64,000 bases of DNA from Mumia sp. zg.B17 (GTDB lineage: Bacteria; Actinomycetota; Actinomycetes; Propionibacteriales; Nocardioidaceae), in the NCBI RefSeq assembly GCF_019550915.1, contig NZ_JAHWCI010000005.1, forward strand, positions 496,001-560,000. Direction: 5' to 3'. The notes beneath the pieces are model-generated. The model saw only the letters and a list, made by a program, of their open reading frames with translations. It was not told the origin of the DNA and did not search any database. The position numbers and the translations under genes were made by a program. Below are positions 1 through 7,905 of this stretch, one piece after another. Positions within the stretch are counted from its first letter, which is position 1, and each line of letters opens with the position of its first letter.

Positions 1-302
1 TGGTCGTGGTCGATCCGCTCGGCCGCGACCGCGTGCAGATCGCGCTCACGCAGGAGGATGTAGTCCCTGCCGCGCACCTCGACCTCGGCCCGCTCGTCGG
101 GGTCGAAGAGCACCCGGTCGCCGACCTGGACGGTCCGGACGGTGCTGCCGACGGCCTCGACCCGGGCCCACGACAGCCGGCGGCCCAGCTGCGCGGTGGC
201 CGGGATCACGATGCCGCCGGACGAGCGGCGGTCACCGTCGTCCGGGTCGACCGACACCAGGAGGCGGTCGTGGAGCATCCGGATCGGAAGCCCGTCGGTC
301 AT
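1..302 (-). CDS. GroES-like co-chaperonin (3' end outside window)
   Basis: Partial gene read on the minus strand; its C-terminus lies beyond base 1. The visible residues begin MTDGLPIRMLHDRLLVSV and continue with SSGGIVIPATA and a VGDRVLFDPDE stretch, which match the order of conserved elements in the 10-kDa chaperonin GroES (mobile-loop region, then the beta-barrel). The ATG overlaps the stop codon region of the DUF3618 gene just upstream, so the two are probably co-transcribed. It carries an extended N-terminus and lies away from any groEL in view, so it may be a second, accessory GroES-like protein rather than the main co-chaperonin. Confidence 0.8.
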   Translation of the reverse strand, partial: MTDGLPIRMLHDRLLVSVDPDDGDRRSSGGIVIPATAQLGRRLSWARVEAVGSTVRTVQVGDRVLFDPDERAEVEVRGRDYILLRERDLHAVAAERIDHD

Positions 303-587
303 TCAGTCGCTCACGATCTTGCGGATCACGACGACGAGACCGATGAAGGCGACGAGGCCACCCACCACCGGGACGATGGTCTCCATCCGCGGCTCACCCG
401 ACGGGGTGACGAACCTGGCCTTGACGTCGGCGAGGCCGCGTCGTGCCACCGTCTTGGGGCTCGCACGGTAGACGAGCTGGTCGACGTTGGAGGCAAGACG
501 GTTGCGAACCTCGTCGATCTGGGTGACGAGCTGGTCAGGTGTGCCCGTGATGGTCGTCGGGACATCCGGCCTGAAATCGTTCGTCAC
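303..587 (-). CDS. DUF3618 domain membrane protein
   Basis: A 94-residue protein with an N-terminal helical segment (PDQLVTQIDEVRNRLASNVD) typical of DUF3618 and a C-terminal transmembrane helix at about residues 70-88 (IVPVVGGLVAFIGLVVVI). I chose the GTG at 587 because a strong gaggag ribosome site precedes it; a longer in-frame start near 659 would run into the bcp leader. DUF3618 proteins are small actinobacterial membrane proteins of unknown function, often beside phage-holin-like membrane proteins. It is transcribed towards the GroES-like gene and is divergent from bcp. Confidence 0.8.
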   Translation of the reverse strand: MTNDFRPDVPTTITGTPDQLVTQIDEVRNRLASNVDQLVYRASPKTVARRGLADVKARFVTPSGEPRMETIVPVVGGLVAFIGLVVVIRKIVSD

Positions 588-651
588 GTTGTCTCCTCGC
601 TCGGCGCGGTCACCTGTCGTGACCACCGTACCGATACGCAAGGATAGGACC

Positions 652-1122
652 ATGACCACGCGACTGCAGCCAGGTGATCAGGCGCCCGACTTCACGCTCC
701 TCGACGACCACGGCAAGGAGGTCACGCTCTCCGACCTGCGCGGCGGGAAGGTCATCGTCTACTTCTATCCCGCCGCGATGACGCCGGGGTGCACCCGCGA
801 GGCGTGCGACTTCACCGCCGAGCGTGAGACGTTCGACGCGTCGGGATACACCGTGCTGGCCATCTCTCCGGACAACACCGACAAGCTGGCCTCCTTCCGC
901 GAGAAGGAGGGTCTCGACATCGCGCTCCTGTCCGACCCCGACCGCAGCGTGCTCCGCGCCTGGGGCGCCTTCGGCGAGAAGAAGCTGTACGGGAAGGTCA
1001 TCGAGGGCGTCATCCGCTCCACGTTCGTCGTGGACGAGGAGGGCAAGATCGAGGTCGCGCAGTACAACATCAAGGCGACCGGTCACGTCGAGCGCCTGAT
1101 CCGTCAGCTCGACCTGGCCTGA
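652..1122 (+). CDS. bcp: Thioredoxin-dependent peroxiredoxin Bcp/PrxQ
   Basis: 156 residues, the usual length for bacterioferritin comigratory protein. It reduces H2O2 and organic hydroperoxides in the cytoplasm using thioredoxin. The N-terminal GDQAPDFTL motif and the catalytic YFYPAAMTPGCTREAC segment are clear: Cys47 is the peroxidatic cysteine and Cys52 the resolving cysteine, giving the atypical two-Cys PrxQ arrangement. The ATG is preceded by aaggatagg, and longer in-frame upstream starts would overlap the divergent DUF3618 gene. It is monocistronic, followed by a tRNA gene. Confidence 0.95.
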   Translation: MTTRLQPGDQAPDFTLLDDHGKEVTLSDLRGGKVIVYFYPAAMTPGCTREACDFTAERETFDASGYTVLAISPDNTDKLASFREKEGLDIALLSDPDRSVLRAWGAFGEKKLYGKVIEGVIRSTFVVDEEGKIEVAQYNIKATGHVERLIRQLDLA

Positions 1123-1160
1123 GCCGTACGGCGGTGGTCGCCGCCTAGACTGTCCGGCGG

Positions 1161-1242
1161 GCCGGTGTGGTGGAACTGGTAGACACGCAGGATTTAGGTT
1201 CCTGTGTCGCAAGACGTGCAGGTTCGAGTCCTGTCACCGGCA
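1161..1242 (+). tRNA. tRNA-Leu (anticodon UAG)
   Basis: Complete cloverleaf. The 7-bp acceptor gccggtg pairs with caccggc before discriminator A. The anticodon stem cagga/tcctg encloses the loop tttaggt, giving anticodon TAG, which reads CUA and related Leu codons. A long variable arm is present, as expected for a class II tRNA, and the T arm carries ggttcgagtcc. The 3' CCA is not encoded and would be added afterwards. Confidence 0.95.
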
Positions 1243-1244
1243 CC

Positions 1245-1271
1245 CGAGACGGCCGTCTGCCTGTCGTCTCG
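1245..1271 (+). terminator. Inverted repeat after tRNA-Leu
   Basis: cgagacg at 1245-1251 is complementary to cgtctcg at 1265-1271 with a 13-nt loop. It lies directly after the tRNA and just before the stop of the convergent VOC gene, so it could terminate from either side. There is no U-tract, so the call is tentative. Confidence 0.4.
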
Positions 1272-1274
1272 TGC

Positions 1275-1721
1275 TCAGTGCGGCTCCCCGCGATACGTGC
1301 CGAACGACCACGAGTTGCCCTCGGGGTCCTCGGCGATGAAGTCGCGGCTCCCGTAGTCGGTCGTCGTCGGCTCCATCGTGATCGTCGCTCCTGCCGCCTT
1401 GGCCCGGTCGTAGAGGGCGTCGGGGTCGGAGCACACCACGTACGCCCCGAAGGTCCCGGGCTTCTGCTGCCAGTTCCCTTCGTGCTTCTCCGAGCCCATC
1501 ATGATCCCGCCGCCCTCCGGCCACGCGAGCTCGGCGTGCTGCACGAACCCGTCCTCCGCCATCACGACGACGGGCCGGAAGCCGAAGGCGCGCTCGAGGA
1601 AGTCGATCATCGCCAGTGCGTCGCGCGCGGCGAGCGCGGGCCACACGGTGGGGGCCGGCGGCTCGGCCGTGCGGTTCTGGTCCTGGTTCTGGTTCTGGTT
1701 CTGGTTCTCAACAGTGCTCAT
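1275..1721 (-). CDS. VOC (glyoxalase/bleomycin-resistance fold) protein
   Basis: 148 residues. After a low-complexity Asn-Gln N-terminus (about residues 5-16), the body has a single VOC domain pair: a first half with ARDALAMIDFLERAFGF and a second half ending in DFIAEDPEGNSWSFGTYRG, including the conserved EDPEGN metal-site region near the end. Such proteins bind or transform small electrophilic or antibiotic substrates; the substrate cannot be read from sequence. The ATG at 1721 has a gaggtcc ribosome site. The gene starts 5 nt after the AraC-type gene, so the two form an operon and the AraC protein may control it. Confidence 0.85.
   Translation of the reverse strand: MSTVENQNQNQNQDQNRTAEPPAPTVWPALAARDALAMIDFLERAFGFRPVVVMAEDGFVQHAELAWPEGGGIMMGSEKHEGNWQQKPGTFGAYVVCSDPDALYDRAKAAGATITMEPTTTDYGSRDFIAEDPEGNSWSFGTYRGEPH
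1673..1708. repeat. Hexanucleotide microsatellite in VOC coding sequence
   Basis: Six tandem hexamers ggttct (one is ggtcct) in the + strand encode alternating Asn-Gln/Asp-Gln pairs near the N-terminus of the VOC protein. Because the unit is a multiple of three, copy-number slippage would lengthen or shorten the tail without changing frame. Confidence 0.9.
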
Positions 1722-1726
1722 GGACC

Positions 1727-2587
1727 TCACGATGCTCCGTTGCGGTGCCCTCCCGCTTGGAGGTTTCGGCGCTCCTCCTCGACCCACCCCGTCGGAGTGG
1801 TCCCCGACAGCGTCCGGAACTCGTGCACGAGATGGGCGTGGTCGGCGTAGCCCGCCCGCGCGGCGACGTCGCTCAAGGACCCCGTCTCCGGCGCGACCGT
1901 CTGGTCCCGCACCATCGCGACCGCCCGCTCGAAGCGCACGAGCCTGCTCAGGACCTTGGGGCCGAAGCCGAGCTCGTCGACGAACACCGTCCGCAGACGC
2001 CGTGGGCTCAGGGCGACATGGGCTGCGAGGTCGTCGATGCGACCGTTGCCCCCGCGGGCGACGATCCAGCGCCAGCCCTCCACGACCTCCGGGCGGGGTC
2101 GCGCCGCCGCCGCGCCGGACGCCGTACGCGCACGCTCGGCGAGCAGGCCGCTGACCGCTGCGAACCGCTGTCCCCAGTCGTCGGTGTCGCCGATCCGCGC
2201 GCGCAGGGCGTCGGCCGGGGCGCCGAGGACGTCGCGAACGTCCAGGGCCAGACCGGTGAGCCGGCTCGCCGGGACCCCGAAAAGCCATCGGGACGCGAAC
2301 GGGTGGATCGCCAGCTGCACCCCCTCCTGCGCGGAGGGCTGGTCGATGAAGGCGGGCCGCGCGGCGAGCGGGCCGAGCATGCCGTACGCGGACACCGGCT
2401 CCGGGTCGTCCTCACGCTCCCCGACGACCACCGGGTTGTCGAGCGAGACGACGAAGGTGAGGTACGGCGAGGGGAGGCCGCGGTGCAGGCGCTGCTCGAT
2501 GTCGCGCTGACGGTATCCGACGAGCGAGACGACGGCGCCCGCGTACGGACCACGCGGGTCCGCGCGTACGAAGTCCGTCGAGGTCAC
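1727..2587 (-). CDS. AraC-family transcriptional regulator
   Basis: 286 residues. The N-terminal half (about 1-150) resembles the ligand-sensing part of AraC-type proteins. The C-terminal part (about 165-270) carries the two helix-turn-helix segments: IDDLAAHVALSPRRLRTVF and then LSDVAARAGYADHAHLVHEF with a downstream GTTPTGW, the usual AraC/XylS pattern. The GTG at 2587 lies 6 nt after the hexamer GATACT and has no Shine-Dalgarno, suggesting a leaderless message. It reads into the VOC gene and probably regulates that operon; the inducer is unknown. Confidence 0.88.
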   Translation of the reverse strand: MTSTDFVRADPRGPYAGAVVSLVGYRQRDIEQRLHRGLPSPYLTFVVSLDNPVVVGEREDDPEPVSAYGMLGPLAARPAFIDQPSAQEGVQLAIHPFASRWLFGVPASRLTGLALDVRDVLGAPADALRARIGDTDDWGQRFAAVSGLLAERARTASGAAAARPRPEVVEGWRWIVARGGNGRIDDLAAHVALSPRRLRTVFVDELGFGPKVLSRLVRFERAVAMVRDQTVAPETGSLSDVAARAGYADHAHLVHEFRTLSGTTPTGWVEEERRNLQAGGHRNGAS

Positions 2588-2593
2588 GTCCCG

Positions 2594-2599
2594 AGTATC
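2594..2599 (-). promoter_or_regulatory. -10 element of leaderless AraC gene
   Basis: GATACT on the minus strand, 6 nt before the GTG start, with no ribosome site between. Transcription would start at or next to the start codon. Confidence 0.5.
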
Positions 2600-2628
2600 C
2601 GCCGATCCGGGCCTGTCGTCATCAGCGA

Positions 2629-2634
2629 TAGCCT
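2629..2634 (+). promoter_or_regulatory. -10 element of leaderless trmL
   Basis: TAGCCT followed by 6 nt and the ATG of trmL. No Shine-Dalgarno is present, which fits a leaderless transcript. Confidence 0.55.
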
Positions 2635-2640
2635 CAGACG

Positions 2641-3105
2641 ATGTTCCGGATCCTCTACTACGAACCCCGCATCCCGCCCAACACGGGCAACGCGATCAGG
2701 CTCTCGGCCGCCACGGGGGCTCAGCTCCACCTGGTGGAGCCGCTCGGATTCGACCTGTCCGACGCCCAGCTCCGCCGGGCCGGGCTCGACTACCACGACC
2801 TCGCCGACGTCTCGGTCCACGGTGACCTCGAGGCGGCGTGGAAGGCGCTCGACCCCGCACGCGTGTTCGCGTTCACGACGCGGGCGACCACGTCCTACGC
2901 CGACATCGCCTACGAACCCGGAGACGTCTTCCTGTTCGGTCCGGAACCGACCGGTCTCCCCGACCACGTGCTCGCCGACCGTCGCATTACCGATCGGCTC
3001 CGCATCCCGATGCTGCCGGCCCGCCGCTCGCTCAACCTCGCGAACTCGACCGCGATCGTCGTCTACGAGGCCTGGCGCCAGCAGGGGTACGCCGGCGGCA
3101 CCTGA
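2641..3105 (+). CDS. trmL: tRNA (cytidine(34)-2'-O)-methyltransferase TrmL
   Basis: 154 residues, close to the length of E. coli TrmL. It is a SPOUT-class, SAM-dependent enzyme that methylates the wobble ribose of certain tRNA-Leu species. The SPOUT signature elements appear in order: PPNTGNAIRLSAATGA near residues 13-28, LFGPEPTGLP near 97-106, and LNLANSTAIVVYE near 128-140, which forms the knotted SAM pocket. It stands alone between divergent and convergent neighbours. A tRNA-Leu gene lies 1.4 kb upstream, which is suggestive but may be coincidence. Confidence 0.93.
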   Translation: MFRILYYEPRIPPNTGNAIRLSAATGAQLHLVEPLGFDLSDAQLRRAGLDYHDLADVSVHGDLEAAWKALDPARVFAFTTRATTSYADIAYEPGDVFLFGPEPTGLPDHVLADRRITDRLRIPMLPARRSLNLANSTAIVVYEAWRQQGYAGGT

Positions 3106-3124
3106 GTCCCCGATACGGCGACGC

Positions 3125-3682
3125 TCACCGCGGTGTGAAGGCCGGGTAGTCACCGAGCCCGACCGACCGGTCCACGAGCGCACCGCTCCCGACGGGTGCG
3201 AATACGGCCTTGCCGTCGGAGACCAGCCGTACGCTGCGGATCACGCCGCCGCTCGTCACCGAGCACACGATCTGGGCCATCGCCCGGATCTGCTGCTCCG
3301 CGGTGAGGCGGGCGAAGCCGGTCGGGACCTCGACCTGAGCGACGCTGGACGCCACCGTCACCTGGCTCTCCTCTGCGCTCTGCGGCACGTCGGTCGTCAG
3401 CCCCGCGCGACGCTCGCCGCCCGTCGGCCCCCGGGCGAGCGAGCGCAGCGCGCTCGCCACCCCACCTGCCGCGGCAGTCCGCCCCACGCGGCGGAGCCGG
3501 CCGCGTTCCAGCAGGCACACCTCGACGTCCATCGCACGCTCCCGGCCGACTGTCGGTCCGTACGCGGGCAGGCGCGGAGCGGTGACTGCGGCGTCGCGAG
3601 GTGCGGGCTCCGCACCGATCGCGCACGCGCCGAGGCTCAGAGCCAGCACGGCCGCGGCCCCCAGCCGCGCAGCCCGGCTCAC
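3125..3682 (-). CDS. GerMN-domain lipoprotein
   Basis: 185 residues with a signal peptide and lipobox LSLGAC (Cys20), so it should be anchored outside the cytoplasmic membrane. The rest fits one GerMN domain, including the characteristic LTAEQQIRAMAQIVCSV segment (about residues 125-143) and a closing strand pair. It overlaps the sensor kinase gene by 4 bp (ATGA), so it is the third gene of the regulator-kinase-lipoprotein operon. This resembles MtrA-MtrB-LpqB of mycobacteria, where LpqB also contains GerMN, and the lipoprotein may modulate the kinase. Confidence 0.85.
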   Translation of the reverse strand: MSRAARLGAAAVLALSLGACAIGAEPAPRDAAVTAPRLPAYGPTVGRERAMDVEVCLLERGRLRRVGRTAAAGGVASALRSLARGPTGGERRAGLTTDVPQSAEESQVTVASSVAQVEVPTGFARLTAEQQIRAMAQIVCSVTSGGVIRSVRLVSDGKAVFAPVGSGALVDRSVGLGDYPAFTPR

Positions 3683-5079
3683 CGGCCCCTCCCTCGGCCG
3701 ACCGGGAACGTGACGAGGAATCGTGCCCCGCCGACCGGCGAGTCCTCGGCTGCCACCCGCCCGTGGTGCTGTCCGACGTGGCGCGCGACGATCGCCAACC
3801 CGAGACCGACGCCGGAGTCCTCTGCCTCATCACCGCGGTTGAACCGCTCGAAGATCCGCTCCCGCCGGTCGATGGGGACACCGGGACCGGCGTCATCGAC
3901 GGCGATCTCGACCGTCGAGCCGTCACACCCCAGCCGGACCGTCACTCCGGTGCAGCCACCGCCGTGACGCTCGGCGTTCTCCACCAGGTTCGCGATCACC
4001 CGCTCGAGCCGGCGCTTGTCGGCCAGCATGATGACGTCCGCTGCCTCCGGCTCGACCATCGTGACGGGACGCTTGGCGGCCTCGTCCGCGGCACGCTCGA
4101 CAAGCTCACCGATCGCCACCGCCTCCGACGTGGCGCTGGACTCGTCCTCTGCGCGGGAGATCTCCAGCAGGTCCACCACCATCCGCCGGAACCGCTCGAG
4201 GTCCTCCGCGAGCAGGTCGAGCGGCTCGCGCACCTCCTCAGGCAGCCTCGCGCGCCGGTTCTGGAGCACCTGCACGGAGTTCAGCATCGTGGTCAACGGG
4301 GTGCGCAGCTCGTGGCTGACGTCGCCTGCGAAGCGTGCGTCCGCACGAACCCGCCGCTGCAGCGACTCGACGGTCGCGTTGAACGACCGGGCGAGCGGCG
4401 CGAGGTCGGGGTCGCCGCCGGTGTCCATCCGTGCGGTCAGCCTGCCGGAGGCGACGGCGGAGGCGACGTCGTTCAGCTCGGTCAGCGGGCGGAGCGCCCG
4501 GCGGCTCGCCGACCGGCCGAGGACCAGACCGCAGACGACCGTGAGCAGCGCGGCACCGGCCAGGCTCGCGGACAGCACCCGGAAGGTTCGGTTCAGCTCT
4601 GTCAGGTCGTAGACCGCGAAGTAGGCGTTGCCGCTCGGTTGCAACGGCATCCCCACGGCGAGCAGCGGCCGCCCGTCGATCTCGATCCGCTGGGTGCTCG
4701 CCGTCCCGGCCTCGACCCGTTCCACCAGCGCGGCCGGCAGGTCGGACGGGGTCGGGTCGAGCGAGGTCGCGTACCAGGCGTCGTCGTAGCGCAGAACCGC
4801 CGCCGAGGCGCCCGACCCCACGGTGTCGAGAGCGCCAGACACGTCGACGGGCCGGGCGTCGATCTCGCGCTGGAGCAGTCCCGCGTCGACCGCCGTCTCC
4901 GCAGCCGCGCTGGACTCGCGCTGTGCCACCAGGAAGTGCGTGACCAGCGACCAGCTGAGCACGGCGAGCAGCAGTGACAGCGCCAGCGCCAGCAGGCCGA
5001 AGAGCAGCGTCACACGTCCGCGGACCCCGAGCCGCATCCTCCACCTCCTGGGGTCGGACGGGCGTCGGGTCGTGGCCAC
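3679..5079 (-). CDS. Two-component sensor histidine kinase
   Basis: 466 residues. A first membrane helix lies at about 23-51, an extracytoplasmic sensor region of about 115 residues follows, and a second helix lies at about 169-188. A HAMP linker precedes the HisKA domain with phospho-acceptor His256 (AGDVSHELRTPL). The ATPase domain contains the N box (NLVENAERHG), the G1 box (DDAGPGVP) and the G2 box (GVGLGLAIV). The GTG start is 9 nt after the response regulator stop. It should phosphorylate that regulator in response to an envelope signal that is not identifiable here. Confidence 0.93.
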   Translation of the reverse strand: MATTRRPSDPRRWRMRLGVRGRVTLLFGLLALALSLLLAVLSWSLVTHFLVAQRESSAAAETAVDAGLLQREIDARPVDVSGALDTVGSGASAAVLRYDDAWYATSLDPTPSDLPAALVERVEAGTASTQRIEIDGRPLLAVGMPLQPSGNAYFAVYDLTELNRTFRVLSASLAGAALLTVVCGLVLGRSASRRALRPLTELNDVASAVASGRLTARMDTGGDPDLAPLARSFNATVESLQRRVRADARFAGDVSHELRTPLTTMLNSVQVLQNRRARLPEEVREPLDLLAEDLERFRRMVVDLLEISRAEDESSATSEAVAIGELVERAADEAAKRPVTMVEPEAADVIMLADKRRLERVIANLVENAERHGGGCTGVTVRLGCDGSTVEIAVDDAGPGVPIDRRERIFERFNRGDEAEDSGVGLGLAIVARHVGQHHGRVAAEDSPVGGARFLVTFPVGRGRGR

Positions 5080-5088
5080 GGTGGATCC

Positions 5089-5775
5089 TCAGCCGGCCAA
5101 CCGGTAGCCCAGCCCGCGCACGGTCAGCAGGTGGCAGGGGGACGCAGGGTCGTGCTCGACCTTCATCCGGAGCCGCCGCACGTGCACGTCGACGATGCGG
5201 CTGTCGCCGAAGTAGCCGTACCCCCAGACCTTGTCCAGGAGGTGCTCGCGGCTGCACACCCTGCCCTCGGCGAGGACGAGCTCGGCGAGCAGCTTGAACT
5301 CGGTTCGTGTCAGGGGCAGCTCGACGCCGTCACGCACCACGACCGCATCACCGAGATCGATGCGCAGGTCGCCCAGTGTGAGGTCGTCGCGTGGCGCGGC
5401 CGAGGGCCCCGCGGTGGCCCGACGCAGCAGCGCGCGGATCCTCGCCGACAGCTCTTTGGCCACCAGCGGCTTTGTCACGTAGTCGTCGGCGCCCGCCTCC
5501 AGCCCTGCCACGACGTCGTGGGAGTCGGTACGGGCGGTCACCATGATCACCGGGACGGCACTCTCCCGCCGGAGCTCGCGGCAGACCGAGAACCCATCGG
5601 TGTCGGGGAGCATCAGATCGAGCAGCACGACGTCCGGTCCGCGCTCTCGCAGCATGTCCAGCGCACTGGCGCCCGTCGACGCCTCCACGACGGCATATCC
5701 CTCGTCCTCGAGCGCCAGGCGCAGCGAGCGACGTACCCGCGGGTCGTCCTCCACCAGCAGCACGCTGCGCGTCAT
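5089..5775 (-). CDS. OmpR-family response regulator
   Basis: 228 residues. The receiver domain (about 1-120) has the acidic pair at Glu9-Asp10, the phosphorylated Asp53 in LLDLMLPDTDG, the conserved Thr in VTAR, and Lys in DDYVTKPL. The C-terminal winged helix (about 135-228) has the OmpR/PhoB pattern ending in TVRGLGYRL. It is the first gene of the regulator-kinase-lipoprotein operon. The ATG lies 6 nt after CATAGT, suggesting a leaderless message. TGAC-containing repeats in the upstream region are candidate binding sites. Confidence 0.94.
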   Translation of the reverse strand: MTRSVLLVEDDPRVRRSLRLALEDEGYAVVEASTGASALDMLRERGPDVVLLDLMLPDTDGFSVCRELRRESAVPVIMVTARTDSHDVVAGLEAGADDYVTKPLVAKELSARIRALLRRATAGPSAAPRDDLTLGDLRIDLGDAVVVRDGVELPLTRTEFKLLAELVLAEGRVCSREHLLDKVWGYGYFGDSRIVDVHVRRLRMKVEHDPASPCHLLTVRGLGYRLAG

Positions 5776-5781
5776 GCGTTC

Positions 5782-5787
5782 ACTATG
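5782..5787 (-). promoter_or_regulatory. Probable -10 of the two-component operon
   Basis: CATAGT on the minus strand, 6 nt before the ATG of the response regulator, without a ribosome site between. Confidence 0.45.
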
Positions 5788-5859
5788 GCCCGGCAGCTGC
5801 TCGGACGGGAGTCAGCGAGGACGACACGCCGACGTTCGTCATCGGCCTGCCACGGAGGC

Positions 5860-5885
5860 GTCACGAGATGACAACCGCCGTGACA
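5860..5885. promoter_or_regulatory. TGAC repeat cluster between divergent operons
   Basis: GTCA-cgaga-TGAC forms a short inverted repeat at 5860-5872, and TGACA recurs at 5869 and 5881, 12 bp apart on the same face of the helix. The cluster sits in the 248-bp region between the two-component operon and the peptide-importer operon and could bind the adjacent OmpR-type regulator. No binding evidence can be seen directly. Confidence 0.35.
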
Positions 5886-6023
5886 GCTCCATGGCAGTCC
5901 CGTGTCGGTCCGACTCGGAGCCTGGCCGCCCACTGGCCGGGAGCCTAGCGTCGCGTCGTGCCAGGCCCTTCCGGGCTCCGGCGCAGGGAGCCCGTGATCC
6001 GCGGGCACGGACCAGGAGGAACG

Positions 6024-7820
6024 ATGGTGCGAACGAGACGATGGCTCGCCGCCGGGGCCGGAGCGGTCGCGGCGGCACTGGTGGTCACCGCGTGCGGCAG
6101 CGGAGAGGGCTCCGGCTCAGGGCCGGGCGACGAGGGCGAGCCCGTCAAGGGGGGCACGCTCAACATGCTCGGCGTCGGCGATGTCGACTACATGGACCCC
6201 AACATCAGCTACTACTCGGCGGGATACACCGTTCTCCGCCTCTGGAGCCGGCAGCTGTTCACCTATCCTGCGGTCGAAGGCGGCACGACCGAGGAGGTCC
6301 CGGACCTCGCGACCGAGATGCCGACCACCGACAACGGCGGGATCAGCGAGGACGGCAAGACCTACACGATCCGCATCCAGCCCGACGCCGCGTGGAACAC
6401 CTCACCGAAGCGCACCGTCACCGCCGACGACGTTGTCCGGGGCGTCAAGCGCACCTGCAACCCGGCCCAGCCCTTCGGTGGTCTGCCGAACTACGTCGAC
6501 CTGATCGTCGGGCTGGCGGAGTTCTGCAGCGGGTTCGAGAAGGTCGACCCCACTCCGCAGGCGATAGCGAGCTACATCGAGGGCAACGACGTGGCCGGTG
6601 TGACGGCCAAGGACGAGAAGACGGTCGTGTTCACGCTGGCCCATCCCGCGCCGTACTTCACCGGCATCCTCACCCTCACGGCGATGTCACCCGCGCCGAA
6701 GGAGTTCCTCGAGTACACCCCCGCGAGCGCTGAGCTCGGTCAGCACACGATCTCCGACGGGCCGTACAAGATCGACTCGTACCAGCCGACGAAGGAGATC
6801 ACGCTCTCGCGAAACCCTGCCTGGGTGGCTTCGAGCGACCCCGTCCGCAAGGCGTACGTCGACAAGGTCGTCGTCAGCGAGAGCGGCAACCAGAACTCGA
6901 TCCTCCAGCAGCTGCAGACGGGCACGCCGAGCGCGGACATGCAGTTCGACATCGCCGTGCCGCCGGCGCAGCTCCCGAAGCTGGTGTCGGCCAAGGACCC
7001 CAACCTCACCCTGGGTGTCACCAGCAGCTCAGGCCCGTACGTCATCTTCAACACGGTCTCGCCGAACAACGCCCGTGCACTGAGCAAGGTCGCGGTGCGG
7101 CAGGCCTTGTCGCACGCGATCGACCGCAGCCACCTCGTGCAGGTGCTCGGCGGCGAGAAGGTCAATCCGCCGCTGACCCACGTCCTGCCGTCGACGCTGC
7201 TCGGGTCGGAGGAGTTCGACCTGTATCCCCACGACGTCACGAAGGCGAAGCAGCTGCTGGCGCAGGCGGGCTACCCGAACGGCCTGACCCTGACGGTGCT
7301 CTACCGCAACAAGAGCGAAGGTCAGAGCAAGGTGTTCCAGACGCTCCAAGGCGACCTGAAGGAGGTCGGCATCACCGTGAAAGGGCTCCAGGCGCAGCAG
7401 GCCGACTTCTACACGAAGTACCTCCAGGTGCCTGCCGTGGCCAAGCGCGGCGAGTGGGACATCGCGATGTCCAGCTGGGGCTCGGACTGGTACGGGAACG
7501 CGGCTCTGTCCTTCTTCAAGCCGCTGTTCTCGGGCAAGTCGTCGTTCCCGCCGGTCGGCAGCAACTTCGGGTTCTACGACAACCCGACGACCAACGTGCT
7601 CATCGACGAGGCCTCGAAGGCGGCGACCGACGAGGACGCGAAGAAGCTGTGGGCGGCCGCGGACAAGCAGACGATGAAGGACGCGCCGATCTATCCGATC
7701 ACGAATGCGCTGTGGCCGACCTACAAGGCGTCGCAGGTGCACCACGGCGTCTACATCCCCATCCTGCAGAGCCTCGACCCGGCCAACGTCTGGCTGGAGA
7801 AGGGCAAGCAGGGCGGGTGA
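6024..7820 (+). CDS. ABC transporter substrate-binding lipoprotein (family 5, peptide type)
   Basis: 598 residues with a signal peptide and lipobox VVTAC (Cys24). The mature part has the layout of family 5 solute-binding proteins such as OppA/DppA: GGTLNMLGVGDVDYMDPN at the start of domain I, VRQALSHAIDRSHLV in the middle and a late GSDWYGN segment. It captures peptides or similar solutes outside the cell for the importer encoded by the next four genes. The ATG has an excellent aggagga ribosome site 5 nt upstream. The substrate cannot be assigned beyond the peptide/nickel/opine superfamily. Confidence 0.93.
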   Translation: MVRTRRWLAAGAGAVAAALVVTACGSGEGSGSGPGDEGEPVKGGTLNMLGVGDVDYMDPNISYYSAGYTVLRLWSRQLFTYPAVEGGTTEEVPDLATEMPTTDNGGISEDGKTYTIRIQPDAAWNTSPKRTVTADDVVRGVKRTCNPAQPFGGLPNYVDLIVGLAEFCSGFEKVDPTPQAIASYIEGNDVAGVTAKDEKTVVFTLAHPAPYFTGILTLTAMSPAPKEFLEYTPASAELGQHTISDGPYKIDSYQPTKEITLSRNPAWVASSDPVRKAYVDKVVVSESGNQNSILQQLQTGTPSADMQFDIAVPPAQLPKLVSAKDPNLTLGVTSSSGPYVIFNTVSPNNARALSKVAVRQALSHAIDRSHLVQVLGGEKVNPPLTHVLPSTLLGSEEFDLYPHDVTKAKQLLAQAGYPNGLTLTVLYRNKSEGQSKVFQTLQGDLKEVGITVKGLQAQQADFYTKYLQVPAVAKRGEWDIAMSSWGSDWYGNAALSFFKPLFSGKSSFPPVGSNFGFYDNPTTNVLIDEASKAATDEDAKKLWAAADKQTMKDAPIYPITNALWPTYKASQVHHGVYIPILQSLDPANVWLEKGKQGG

Positions 7821-7905
7821 TCTCGGGCGAGGTGGCGGCCACGCGGATCTGCGCGGTCGCCACCTCGCTCCCCGCCTCGTCCCCTCTGCCTGGAAGGAGC
7901 CACCG

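Noticed and set aside
1616-3967. A 783-residue + strand open frame
   Set aside because: It runs antisense to the AraC gene, through trmL in another frame and antisense to the GerMN lipoprotein. Its composition is Arg/Pro-rich and has no domain; typical GC-rich shadow.
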